DNA of 64,000 nt from Trichobilharzia regenti (lineage: Eukaryota > Platyhelminthes > Trematoda > Strigeidida > Schistosomatidae), in the NCBI GenBank assembly GCA_944472135.2, contig CALYDD020000340.1, positions 62,001 through 126,000 of the forward strand, read 5' to 3'. Position 1 is the first letter of the stretch. Each line of letters begins with the position of its first letter. The notes beneath the pieces are model-generated. The model saw nothing but the letters and a program-made list of their open reading frames with translations, was not told the origin of the DNA and did not search any database. This document shows positions 10,162-23,084 of the stretch, piece after piece. A program made the translations under genes and the position numbers.

Positions 10162-13100
10162 AGAACCACTGCATTTCATATCGCGAATCCAATTTAGAAG
10201 TTGTCTAGTGACCATTTACTTCACTATGCGCAATAAATTATGCTTGAAATATCATGCAGTGAATGATAATAATTCACTGTGTTGTTTATTCAAATCTACA
10301 AATAAAACATTAGTTTTGTTTATATGAGGTAGGCTTGTGAGCCTCGGTCTCAGCCTTTCTCATTCACCCTTTTAGATGTCGGCTTCAAGAGGTTAAGGAG
10401 CGCGTTGATCACACGTGCGTATGTTTCCACGACTCAGCCAATGATCTTTCATAACAATTAATGTTTTTGAAAACAAGACGGTGAAAATGGATACGGCATT
10501 AAGCCCTTGTGGATCTCCGTCCATAAATAAGTAGACGACAACTCTCCGTGGATGAAAGAAAGGGAGAGCAGAGTTTGACTGGAAAATTGAGGTGAGATTT
10601 CTCATTTCGTTAAATCTCTTTTGTTTGTAGGCTATTCACGAGATTTGGTATAAAACGACAAACATTTCGAGCTGATTTCCTGGATTCACCACATATGCAT
10701 GATCTTTCACGTGTATTGTTGATGAGCGGAGTTAGACGCATCGGAAAATTTATCGCTCAGGCGATGTGAGCATATTCTTATTATCATATATATACATATC
10801 TGACGAATTCCATAACCCTTTTTGTGTAATAACAGTATTTGTTAGACGGAAAGATTCTGAGGCAAGCAAGATTAGCCATCACCAGTGCTAAAATATTCAA
10901 CGTTTCCGTTTCAAGTCTTTAGATAGACACATCGCGAATCAAACATTGCGTCTACAAATTCAAGGCAACGTTTTCTGTCCCCAAAAGTAGCTCTTCCAGC
11001 TTTGAAGTCTCGTTAAAGTAGAAATCTCACATTCGTCATCAAACATCGAGACGCCAGATTAAGTTCTGCAGAATCTGAAACTGTTCATCCTCTCTGATAT
11101 CATTTAATGATCTAGTGCATTCTATTCGTCACAAACACGTGAGTACAATGATGGATGAATATTGAGCATTGTAACAAAATTGTGGTTTTGATAGTTATTG
11201 CTGAATAGATTTTTGATTCTTTGCACAGGTGAAATGTCTGCAGTCAGTCTTCAGGTCACTGCGTCATCGATTTGCATGTAACTTTTCTATTTTACTTTTT
11301 AAACTTAAACAAAACTTTCATAATAATATAAACTAATAATAATTGGAAACTACTGACTGCAAACTCAAGAATTAGCAATCACTGATATTGGAAGGCATGA
11401 CCGAAGAAATGCTGACTTCAGGTTTGGGATAATTTCACTGTTTTAGTATTCACTCATCTAGTGAGATGTAGAAAATTGTTACATATCCGAAACCATAATA
11501 TTCAACTGGAATCATAAAAGATTACCTGTTCATAAAATATCTTCATAACTCTCATTCATAAAAGCCAGTCAACCAAATTTCATATACTTTTGTGCTCCAG
11601 TTGACTGAAACTCAAGACCTAATTTGTAAAATATTCTGATGAAGTTGTATTCATAAAATAATCTATTTACCCTTCCAAATATCTGAGGATTCCAACTTTC
11701 AGTACCACTACCAAATGATTTGAATGAGAAATTATAGAAAATTGATTCATCAAAGGTGTGTATCAAAATAAGGAGAATGTTTTGCTGCTTACATAGATTC
11801 TGTAAATGTCGTCAACATTCTCGGAGTTGAAAAGCCTAATTGTGGGGCATTCATCTTTTTTTTGCAGACGACATATTCAGCGATAACCTCGATTTGATGT
11901 GGACTTCAGGATTCTCCATGAATTATGAAGGCGTCTGTATTAATAAACTTTACTTGGGAAATTTAGCTTCAGATTATTATTATTATTTTTGTGAGTTTCG
12001 AGTGAAACGTAGGCCTAAGACAACACAAATCCACTCTGTTCTGTTTGGTGCTCTTCTCTAGGGCTGTGACCACGATCAACCTTAATCTCTCCTTTAATCC
12101 GACCCGCAGAATCTCCTCCATGTCACACTCCGACGACCCACTGGTCGCTTTCCATTGTGATTCCACTTGAGGGGCTGATGCACGATGTTATTCAACTGTC
12201 TCCTCTGCACGCGTCTAATTCATCCCACTTTTCCTCTACATTATTGCTAATCGACTGGCTCTTGCTTTGATGCTGGAGATTCTTGTAAACAGTTCTTTCT
12301 GTCTAGCCATTTGACCGTTATTTGGAAGGCAATAAATGCAGTTGCCGGTAAAAGTCTGTTACTTTTTTTAAATAGATTTGTTGTCACGCTTGTCAATTTT
12401 CTGACACGTTTAGAAGAACTGAATATCCTACACTGATGCTAAACATCTGAATCTTCTTTTTTGTGTTGAGTTCAGAATATTTCCTAGCCGATTTCAGAAA
12501 AGTAAATATGTATCTTGCATTCTCAAACCTGTATATGACATCATACTTTTCACCTGTGGTTGTAGGGATGCTTCCTAGATATTTTATTTTAATTCCGTAA
12601 TGTTCTGAATGAAAGGTTGCATAAGAGTTTTGGATTAATTGTTAACAAAATACCAGCAAAATGAAAGATGGTAAACAATTGAGTCGTCATCAAGCACTTT
12701 GAATATAAGTGAAATTATATAACCCTTCTGATAACCGGAAGGATTCATCTGCAAGAAAGTAACAACGATGAGAAATAATTATAAGTTACATGGATGTGGG
12801 TTCAAACAACTTCGACGAATCACTCAGTAAATGCGTGATGGCCACTAATAAGTACTTTACTTCTCTTGAGTTCTGAATAGCTCAATACGCTCGAACAGTT
12901 CAATCCTGTGTTGTCATCTCGAAATAACCCTAAGACTGCCAGCAGTCTGTTATCTTCTGCTCTCACGACCTCTTGCCTGTCACCAACGGACACCCAACCA
13001 GTTGTCTTCTAATCAGATTCCACTCATGCTAAGATCTGGAGCATGATATTATTCGAGGATTTCCTCGGAATGTGTCCACTTCATCTCCATTTCCTCCTGA

Positions 13101-13689
13101 ATACTTTTTGATTAATAGGTTCTCCGTTCGTTCGCTACCACTCTTCCTTGTTACATATCCCTTCTTGTCAGTTCATCGTCAGTATGGAACCATAGAATGC
13201 TGCTGTTGGTGGGCAACTGCAGTAACCTATTGGGGATGCTTTTTTTCACACACATAAGAACTAGCGTACTCAATACCGATAGTGTAAATCTACATTTCTC
13301 ACTTATGTTGAATGCAGAAGATTTAAAAACTGATTCTTGCTGCATTCCTGACTTCAATAATAATAATAATAATTTTTGCTTTATTCCAAAAACAGTACTA
13401 ATGATTCATCAATGAATTTTCAGCATTCAGTACAATATTGCATCTAATTTACTCAAAAACGACAAAAAAAATTAAAAATACACATTACATAACAGTAATA
13501 AAACGATTATTATAGCAGCTACATAGCAAAATACTGTATGCCATACGGAGAAAAATATGCATAAAGTACAAAATTGTAGTAATAATAGTAATACCAACTA
13601 AATAAAATAGCAGAGTAACAATTAAACGATAGAAAGTGTGACACCATAAAATACAGAAAGATGAACGATAAAAGGGTCGATTCACTGTG
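10162..13689. other. No gene recognised
   Basis: Short frames only. A weak protein-like stretch on the minus strand (about 11970-12600) is broken by stops and may be an old retroelement relic, but I could not place it in a family. An ATAAT microsatellite-like run lies at about 13355-13372. Confidence 0.5.
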
Positions 13690-15345
13690 CTAATTACATA
13701 GTAACTTGTAAGTTTCACGTCTAACACAGTCTTCGTCACATAAAGTACGCGCTAAATAGGGTATTGTAGAATTTCTATACTCAGTGGTACGAGCATATAA
13801 CTTTTTATATTGACTTCTCGTCCTACCTGATGAGATAGAAGGGGACAGGTGTGAATAAAGGGGGTGCAGAGGGTCAGACAGTATAGCCTCTGCCCATTTC
13901 GTACAGGAATTTATGTGCCTCTCGACTATAGTATTAGCGAGATCATGCAGTGGCAGACCACAAGCTCTACTCACAGCATTTAATACTCTTCGTAATATGA
14001 TATAGTCTTTTTTGAGAAGCCCAGGAAAGATTAATGCAGAGCACTAGAGTACAATAGGTAAAATACAGGAGTTTAAAAATTGAAAAACTAAAGGTTGGTT
14101 GATACCTGATTGTCTTAACTTTTTAATGTAGAAGGTAAGACGAAACATTTTCTTAGAAATAGATAAGATGTGGGATGACCATGAAAGGTCAGAGGAAAGA
14201 ACTAATCCAAGGTACTTAATGCTTGATTTGGTTTCAATTTCAGTGCCATTTATGCTACAGGGATCATGCGAGCTAACTAGTTCAAGTAAGTCACGTCGAT
14301 GCTTGAAAGTAAAGTCAAGCGCCTGACATTTGGAAGGATTTAATATAAGACCATTTGACTTGGACCAGTTGTTGATGTCCAACAGAAAGCTATTAAGTTT
14401 GGAGCTGTCAGACTCGGAAGTGATAGGCAGTGATACAGTCAGATCATCTGCATATTTAACAAAGTTAGTATCGTTTGAATGAGGCAGGTCATGTAGGAAG
14501 AAAGAAAAAAGAAAAGGAGAGAGGACAGCACCTTGTGGAACACCGGATTTTGTACGCGAGGTAGAAGAAGATTTGCCGTTATATACAGTATACTGCATTC
14601 TATCAGAAAAATAGGAATGCAACCAACTCTTTGCCCAGGATCCTGTTTGTGTCAACGATAGCTTATTTAACAAAAAACCTCTAGGTACAGAGTCAAAAGC
14701 AGATGTGTAGTCTAAGAAAGCACTACGAACATATTTAGCACCTTTGTCTAAACAAGAGACAACACTGTTATATAAGACAACCGCAGCATCCAAGGTACTT
14801 CTACCATGTTTGTATGCAAATTGTTTAAGATCATTAAAAGGTTTCAAAGCGGGTTCAAGACGAAGTAAAAGTAATTTTTCCATCAATTTTAAAAAAAGAG
14901 AAGTAGTTGGAATAGGCGTAAATTTAATATGACTACCAGAAGATTGCTTTGGTATGGGGATAATTTTAATGTTTTTCCATGCAAAAGGTAGAACGTTACC
15001 GGAAAAAGAAGCATTAAAAATGTTAGTAAGAGGATAACACAAAATATCAGCACAGTTCCTGAGGACAATGGCAGGTATGCCGTCAGGACCAAGGCTTTGA
15101 GAAGGCTTAAGAGACTGGAGATATTTAAGCACATCAAGGGTATTAAAACCACTAAAGTTATTGTCAGTATGATTTGTATCATTTGAAAGGGTATCAACAG
15201 AAGAGCGTATGAAAGATTTATTAAGAGTGTCGACATTAAGAGATGGGAGAGAAATGCATCGCTTACCGTTAGTAATTTCTTTGAAAAGTTTCCATAAATT
15301 AGAAGGAGTTTTACATGACAAAAATCTTTGATTATATAAAACATT
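13690..15345 (-). mobile_element. 5'-truncated CR1/Jockey-type non-LTR retrotransposon, copy B
   Basis: Main open piece 14044-15321 (425 residues) with RT motifs in order: SLGPDGIPAIVLRN, FLDYTSAFDSVPR, GVPQGAVLSPFLFSFFLHDL and FVKYADDLTVS (intact motif C), then LGLVLSSDLSWSSHI and FRLTFYIKKLRQSGINQPL. A stop at 14044 cuts off the C-terminal tail, which continues in 13690-13974. It is less decayed than copy A and retains the segment A has lost. No endonuclease domain is present in front, as expected for 5' truncation. Confidence 0.85.
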
Positions 15346-17442
15346 TAGTCAATAACTGATCGAATACAAAACATGGGCTTTTGTTGGATGACTGGTGTCC
15401 ACAGGTCATCATTTGGCTACTGGTGGCTTTACTGAACGAATGGCAGATGACGGTTGATCAAGAGTTCTGAGAGGTGATCAAGCCATTGTTCTCTTTGTAA
15501 CTTTCTTTTGAAAGATGCGTTCTCCTTAACATCATTTTGTGGTTACATCTACGCTTACCTTTTCCAGGACAGAGATCTTATTATCACATTTAATCTTCTG
15601 AGGTCTTTTCTGTTCCAAGGACGATAAAAATTGAATTTGACTCTTCTTTTTTTGTCGGTCTTCGCATAATTCATCCTGTTTCATCGTGACACTCTCTTCT
15701 ATTGATTTGCAGTTGTCATTCCATATCTTGTTATCCTTTTCTGCCTAAAGCACTTGTAAATGTTTTTTCATGAACAGTTTCAGAGAGTTTAAACGTTCTC
15801 CATATAGGTTTTCTCAGTGAGAACACACAGTGTCGCCAACATCACTCTGATGACCGTCGTGAATGTGTTTTTTCGCTCTGTCCTCGTGTTTCTCAGTGTT
15901 GAACTTGAAAAATGATGCATCTCCGGTGGCTTTGGAGGCTTGTTGTGTGTTCTTCATGTTTTTGTACATAAGATAAATATCTGAGTTCTTATCTGCTCCT
16001 CTTTTCTGTAATTTCGATCAGGGTAGATAACTAGTGAACTGGAAAACTAGATGTTGGATCCTACCATACAAACACATATCATCATAGTGGCTGGTTTTGC
16101 ACAAACGCAACTGCACGATATATTCGCGAAAAGTAAATTTCGCTTGTTGTGTTATCGGTACATAATACGGTATCAATGTGTGCTTTTGTATCCGCCCAAT
16201 CCAATTTGGCTGTGTAGTACTTTGAATCAGTGATTTAGTGTAAGAATGCTCGTCAACCGCAAACACTGAGTCAAATGTCGGGAAAGTGTCCTACCAACTC
16301 TGAAATCCGCCAAGCTGGTAGTGACTTCAATAAAGAGGGGAAGTTGAGGAGGGGGCTCCTAACTTTACTCCGTAACACTGCGGATAAAATTCAAAGCTAT
16401 GTGCTTAGAGCGGAACCTTCTACTATTAATCCGAACGAGTAAAAACGATAATGCAATTGCTCTGTTGTCATTTCAAGAGTCAATATGGTCTTTTTTCCTT
16501 TCGTATTTCAGAGGGGGCATCGTCCTATTTATCTTATTATTCCTCATATTCAGGAAACAATTCTCACTGGCAACGTTCTTTATGGCACTCATTGTAAGTT
16601 TCTTAGCAGCCTCAATATTGCAATCTATTCATTTGTTTTCTATGGTACAGTTCACTCGGAATTCAAAAACGCTTTTCCACAAGTTTAGAAAGCGAAAGCG
16701 GATACATGAATATAATGAAGTGATCGTACTGAGAGGATAAATTTCATTATGATGAAGCTACTTCAGAAATATCGTCTTGTAATGCTCTACATAGAAATTA
16801 CTGCATAGTTCAGTATGTAATGATAAATGTCGTCAATTTATTATGGAACTGTTGTTAAGTGAATCCGTGAATCGCTTTGTTCCATAGTAGAATCTCTGCC
16901 TACAACAGTACGAGAAATCGTTTTGAATTGTCCAGGTCAACCCTGCTACTTCGCAGATTTGAGTCATGTCATGCTAAGGTGTGACAATAAGGGCAAAACT
17001 CAGATGGGATTTTACTTGATTTTAGCTTTGGATTACCTAAAATGATAAGTGAATAAAATCAATTTTTCTATCACCAGTGTAATGGAATCGGTAAATGCTC
17101 AAACGAAATCAAAATCATGATGAGACAAAATTTGAAAATTTTATTTTCTCTGAAAGCCAGTTAGAATTTCAGAGTGAAAAATGTAACCTCTTGCGATTCG
17201 CTGCACACATTTCTCTATAATGTTATTCATGAATAAAATGAATGTGCGAATTTAATTTCTTTTGTTCATTTAAACTTCTTCATTTTGGTTTGTGGTTAGA
17301 TTTTATTGTGCACCACGAATATCTGTCTGGCGTGTTGCTCAGGATGGGATCTATGTTGTAACGTTTCAATTAGCTTCTGTGCTTTCGAAGATTTGCTAAC
17401 AGTCATCTTGTGCGCCTTGATAAGACGCCATTCAACGGTGAT
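15346..17442. other. No gene recognised
   Basis: A hydrophobic 113-residue frame (16399-16740) has two possible membrane spans but no family resemblance, signal or splice context, and is probably chance. Nothing else was recognised. Confidence 0.5.
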
Positions 17443-17450
17443 CAGATTAT

Positions 17451-17657
17451 GCGTCGGTGGCACAGTGGTTAGGACTCTCGCCGACCATGCACATGGTCCG
17501 GGGTTCGAGCCCGCACCGACGCACATCTGATATCTATGGTCGGCCTGCAAAATTTGGGCTACCGATATCCATGCTGAAAATTCCATACTTGTACCAAAAA
17601 TACAGTGTGGAATCAAGCTGTAAATCAAAAATAAAAAAAAAAAAAAATAAATAAAAA
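17451..17657 (+). repeat. tRNA-derived SINE, copy 1
   Basis: Starts with a tRNA-like head: the ends GCGTCGG and CCGACGC can pair as an acceptor stem, the A box is TGGCACAGTGG and the B box GGTTCGAGCCC. A unique body follows (ATCTATGGTCGGCCTGCAAA..) and then an A-rich tail (17628-17657). These are internal RNA polymerase III promoter elements. The tail joins directly to a PLE fragment at 17658. Confidence 0.85.
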
Positions 17658-18029
17658 ATGCAGTTGGTAGCTCAAAGACTTAGGTCAGCCATCAAACGCA
17701 CATTCTACGCCACATCTCTTTTTCTCACTCGCCGCACATTTTCGATCACCGTACTCAAGATTAAAGGACGAAGTTCTTTGGACTCTACTTCAAACTGTAT
17801 CTACAAGTGCGGTGACACCTACATAAGTAGAACCAACAGAATGTCCCAATGTCGTCAAAAAGAACATGTTCCAAAATGGCTACTAAATCATATCGAAAAT
17901 CCTAATGCGATTAATCTTAATAGAAATCCAGCATCATCTATTGCAAAACACTTATTAATGTCTGGTCACAAAATCATAATAATGACTGTTGCACAATTAT
18001 TTCACATAACTTTAATTCAAGGTTATTGA
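17658..18029 (+). pseudogene. PLE C-terminal fragment with decayed GIY-YIG domain
   Basis: Open piece containing CIYKCGDTYISRTNRMSQ, which matches the PLE GIY-YIG layout (Tyr, a Cys pair, then YI-x-R) with the YIG Gly replaced by Ser. It is followed by EHVPKWLLNHIENPN and a SSIAKHLLMSGH block typical of the domain's second half. No RT part is attached. Probably a nonfunctional remnant. Confidence 0.7.
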
Positions 18030-18542
18030 AGGTGATGGAAACACTTTGCATTAACCACATACAGCCTTAACTGTGTATACAAAAACAATGGACTTCAATC
18101 TTCACCTAGCCTGGACTACATGACCTATCTAGATATGATTATTCAATAGTATATACCTTTGTTTTTTATTTAACTGAGTAATTTTCATGAACTTTATTTT
18201 ATCATTGTTAACCATGTTAGTTGTAAAGTGGTTGTAAAGAAACTACGAAATGATATCATCTCGCGAAATTTGTCTTCCTAATGCCTTATTGAAATTAATA
18301 TTATCATTACTATTGTAAATCCCAATATTATACTTAATGAATGCGATTTCTTTCTCTGTTGTTCAATTGTTCATTTAAGTGATGTAATTTCACCGTCATG
18401 CCTTATTTCAATTCTTTTCTCTCGTGTACGATTCCTCTTATCCACCTGAACATGGTCTGAACGTTTTTACACGTATCATTTTGCATGAGTGATTCAATTT
18501 AACTGATTTCTTTATCAGTCTTATATCTCCCAATGCAATACC

Positions 18543-18600
<58 letters not shown>

Positions 18601-19013
18601 GAATGTGTAGAGTATTCACCAAAAGAATTCTAACGAAATTGAATCGATTCATTAATTCCTCCTTTATTACCATATGTCGCCCCTTTTCATTCAGTGTATT
18701 TAAGAGTGCACGGCACGGCAAACACAAAACGACCATAAGAAAATAATGTCAAACTATTAAATTTTACACCCTGAGAAACTTACTGTTATTCCTAACAGGA
18801 TCAATGCGATTTCAAAACTTCCGAATTTGAAAAAACTTAATGCCCAGAGAACCACAAGCACTACTCTAAAATACAAATAGAAAACTGCCTCATTGAGACA
18901 TTCTTGAAAAAGATTCAATTCTGTGAGGGCTGGTGATTTTTATTAAATTTTGTTATCAAATACACAAATAACACTGTTAACTGGATGCTCATCCGTAACT
19001 TAACGTCGTTCAT
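18030..19013. other. No gene; AT dinucleotide microsatellite
   Basis: The only notable structure is an uninterrupted (AT)n run at about 18546-18598. No coding or RNA feature recognised. Confidence 0.6.
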
Positions 19014-19199
19014 GTGCGTCGGTGGCACAGTGGTTAGGACTCTCGACGACCATGCACATGGTTCGGGGTTCGAGCCCACACCGGCGCACACCAGATATCT
19101 ATGGTCGGCCTGCGAAATTTGGGCTACCGATATCCACGCTGAAAATTCCATACTTGTACCAAAAATACAGTGTGGAATCAAGCTGTTACCAAAAAAAAA
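19014..19199 (+). repeat. tRNA-derived SINE, copy 2
   Basis: Same family as the element at 17451: A box TGGCACAGTGG, B box GGTTCGAGCCC, same body and a short A tail ending at about 19199. A few point differences (GACGACC for GCCGACC; CACACCGG for CGCACCGA) show independent ageing. Confidence 0.85.
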
Positions 19200-20449
19200 T
19201 CACGGGTTCCAGATTCTTAATCATCGAAGCCACTAACAGTTAACAGAAGCAGACGTTTTCGTATACCAGGAGCAGTTGTAACACTATTTCCAATATACAC
19301 TCGCTCATTTGGCTTCGTATGCTATGCCCTAGTTATTAGTTTATTGTTCGAATATGTAATCTTAAATAAGACCGATTCGATTAAGAGATACTGTGAAAAT
19401 AAGGGTCAAGCAACTCGGCGTTCACTAGAAACACCAAATCAGCGAACTGGTCAATAATAATACAAGTGTCTAGAAAATTATGGATGATACCAAAATAAGC
19501 GGCCACTAACAAGGTGATCATAAGCGGTGTACATCTTTTATGCAGAAGTCGTAGTTCTCACTTCACATTGAGTTTGAATTTGACTATGTTGCCGAGAATG
19601 ACTTTATGGTATTACTAGTACAACTGAGAAGCAGAAAAAACGAAACTTCATGATTTTCGGCAATTCACCTTTGGGAGGATAGGTGGTCTCACTGAGGTAT
19701 TCTGGTCTAAGAACCCTGGTGAAGTTAAATATGCTACTAAAATAACGAAAATGTGAACAGAAAATTGCTTGAAATCCAGTCTCGCACTTGGGGCAGTAGT
19801 TGACATATCTGTTGCTCTAAAATCCATGGTTAAACGATCCAATTCCTAAATTTATAACCACAATCTGACATAAACGTATATAATGCCACTAACCACTAAC
19901 ATTGTTAATCTCAAAAATTACAGAAAGCGAGACTTACAAGCAAGAGCTAGCTTCAAAATATTTCCAATCGATACCAGAATTTTCAGCCACCTGCAGGATA
20001 AAGTATTCATTATAAATTTGATAAGATTCACAGAAAACCGATGCTTACAAAATTGAAAAACTGTCATGAAGTCGTAGTGGCGATTGTTACAAACCTGAGA
20101 AACGCTAAATTTGGAGAGAAAACAATTTTTCTTTAATGTTTTATTTTTAAACATGATAAGTGGTGTAAGATGTGAAGTGATGTTCGTATTCGAATTTCAC
20201 AGGCTTCGAGAAATGCGGAGTACTCTGCACACAAAACACAACTAGTACTCAAATGTTCGAAATTAAAAAGACTCAGTCTGTGGCTATTATCGGTACATGC
20301 GTAAAAAGTTCACAACACTACTTCTCTGAGTTCAACAGTTTGGTTTACCTAAATGTAAGTTCCACTACACTACATTACACTACTCTCATAAACTACATAT
20401 TCAGGTTCATAAGCAGCGATGAATGATGATCAAGAACTCTTCATGTTGA
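19200..20449. other. No gene recognised
   Basis: AT-rich sequence without recognisable coding, RNA or repeat features. Confidence 0.5.
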
Positions 20450-21890
20450 TAACAGATGTCATGTTGAAGGGTGAAAAATGTTTCGACTTCAAGTTCATGC
20501 TCAGATATTTAGTAAATTGGTTGCCAATAAAATACAAAGAAAACTTTGTAGAGAGACATGATGAAACAGACACCCATTTTAAGTAAGATTTCTTTGATAT
20601 TACGATGCCTTCTCAATAGTGATATCAAGTACTGAACTTCATATACCACTAAGCCATGAAATTCGAAGGCATTCGATAACAAGGAGAATGAATCTCTGGC
20701 GATTCTGAATAATCAAATGAAAATGGTAGTAAAGACATATGATCAGGTTTAAATTAGTTTGTTTAGAAAATGGAGCCACCTTACATCAGACGTCACGGTA
20801 ATCACCTAGAGGAGTGCTCAAATCATGTGCAAATACATCCATGTCATTCTTAATACTTTGATTCATGTTTTTGTTATATTTATGATGAAGTGTCCAATAA
20901 CTGGTACCAATGTCTTCCACTGACTGCGAAGTTTTATTATTGATAAGTATTGTCAAGTTGCAGCGTGAATATTCAGTTAAGAATTCAAATCTAAACTGAC
21001 GCATTTAATCTGAACCAGAGTTATTTGAGTTATTTGATGAAAAGTGATGAATTCATTGAACAATTAGGCATCATAAGAACCGAAATTTAGTGATGTTAAC
21101 TTAAATTTGGTTTTATACTAGATTCGTATGAAGTACAATAGTGAACACTTTGGTCTTCACTATGACAACATCTTGAGGGAAATTGAGACATACTTTTATC
21201 AGTATACGTATGAAAACATAACAACCCTAATTGTAAGAGTTAAACAGTTCTGTTCACTACAGTGAAGCCTTCGTTTGACACTACTGAAGTCAAATATAAT
21301 AGTATATATATGTATATATATACATATTCTTTTTAGGTCCACAACATAAGTTGTGCTGAAGGGTGCAGGATGTTCGGACTCTAAATGATTGCTCAGAAAT
21401 TTGAAAAATAGGATGCCAATAAAATACAAAGTGGAAGTGCAGGGATACATACTTCTTCAGAGTAGGATTTCTCTGAATAAGTGGTTAATGCTTTAGGTTG
21501 GTATCAAGTGATAAACCTCATAAACCATGAAATCATGAACTTCGAAGGCATAAGTTTGGGGACGACAGCAAAATGATAGTAACGACAAAAATTTTGAAAA
21601 TTTAATTTCTTACCTTCAATAAACTAGTTATTTTAAGCTAAACGTTGAAGAACTGAATTAAATTAATGCTTAACTAACGTGTAATTATATTCACCCAATT
21701 CTTCGAACTTTGATTCATAGTTTTTTACATTCATGCTGAAGTGTTTGCTAATAAGTGTTTGATAATAAATTATTCACTATACGTCAATGTTTTCCTATTG
21801 TTCAGCATAATCAAGCTGAATAATCAAACGAAAACTGAAAAAACGCTTTAATTCATCACTGAAAAATACCTTACTTTGAACCGTGGTGTG
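20450..21890 (+). repeat. Diverged direct duplication of a noncoding segment
   Basis: About 20450-20980 and about 21340-21830 share collinear anchors: TGAAGGGTG, GCCAATAAAATACAAAG, CTTCATA..CCATGAAAT, CGAAGGCAT and CTTTGATTCAT..TTT..GAAGTGT. The repeat offset is roughly 890 bp. It is heavily diverged, with no coding content seen in either copy. Confidence 0.6.
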
Positions 21891-22981
21891 TGATTTCATG
21901 AAAACTAGTTTGTTCATCTCTATGAACATCTCTATGTGAAAAACTAAAAAGAGTTGATTAAAACGTAAATTTTTGAAGTGATTTTTTGCTTGCTGTTCAG
22001 AGCGATTAGTGTCTACTAGATGAAATGAAATAACATCATAAAGGGTTTGACATCCACACTGACAGGATCTAGTAACAAAGTCAGATTCATTTTAGCATAT
22101 GGTTAATTTTTAAGAGTATCTTAAAGAGATTATATGATGTCTGAGTTAAAATGCATCTTCATAATTAGACGTAACGATTAGAACGAACTGTATCTTGGAA
22201 TTGGTAAAAACCTCTCAACGCTTATAGCAAGTCACTTATTCAGTATTAAATTGAGGAAAGTCCACTATTTGTCGATTGTTCGTAACTTCCATATTACCCA
22301 GACCTTTGTCACTTAAAAGTTGAGGTTATGTGCTCTAGAGGATTCTGTTCAAATAGTATGTGAATTACCTTGAGTGGGTAACATTTTAATCCTATAATGC
22401 GATCGAGTAAATAGCCGTGACTGCTAGTCACTCCCCGTTTTTTTGGACAGGTAAATCTTTCAACTCCAACTTTAACACTTGTGTCCTTCTAAGTATAAGA
22501 ATAGTTTCAGTTCATCAATCGTATATTGTCACACTGGTGAAACAAAGGAGATCGTACCCATATCCTCTCAGCGTCATAAAAAGACGTTTGAGAGAATAAA
22601 TATTTGAATGATTAAGTGATTTATGTTACTCACAAAGCTGCACAACTAATGTCGGACATACAGTTTGTATCACAAAATATTGTAAACTGTGAGCAATTTG
22701 ATCGCATATTGCTGATATTTGTGTAAGTAATATCACACAGAAGTGTTCTTTATGCTTCAAAGCATTCACTCTGTAGACGCGACTCATTGTTCTATGACTT
22801 GAAACTTCAGGCTTATCACGACATCAAGGTAATTATGAGACTCTATGTAATCTATCACTTATCCATGACGGTTAACCGAAAGGTATCCTCCTTCTTCAAT
22901 TTTAAGTAGGTGCTATAGCTACTGTCCAGTAAGATAATGATAGCTTCTCAACTAAACCATCCAACACAGTGAACACAACTA
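21891..22981. other. No gene recognised
   Basis: No coding or RNA feature seen on either strand. Confidence 0.5.
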
Positions 22982-23084
22982 CATTATGGATAAGATTTTA
23001 TTTTGATAAATTATAAAGTGTTAAACAGTAATATTAACTGTATAACCCTGTGTGATTTATCAAAATAAAACCTTATCCATAATG
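22982..23084. repeat. Short inverted repeat (MITE-like hairpin)
   Basis: Arms 22982-23012 and 23054-23084 are reverse complements over 31 nt with one internal mismatch (CATTATGGATAAG..), enclosing a 41-nt AT-rich loop. Related half-sites occur near 24158-24180 and in every 6.2-kb unit (31607-31650), so the arm sequence is a dispersed repeat. Confidence 0.7.

Noticed and set aside
11840..12061. FADD motif suggesting a reverse transcriptase
   Set aside because: Surrounding residues do not match RT motifs A or B and the frame is short; likely coincidence.
16399..16740. Hydrophobic 113-residue membrane protein
   Set aside because: No family resemblance, splice context or promoter; T-rich DNA readily gives hydrophobic frames.
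17451..17526. True tRNA gene
   Set aside because: The A and B boxes and an acceptor-like stem are present, but the anticodon arm is abnormal and the sequence continues into a SINE body repeated at 19014 and 24539.
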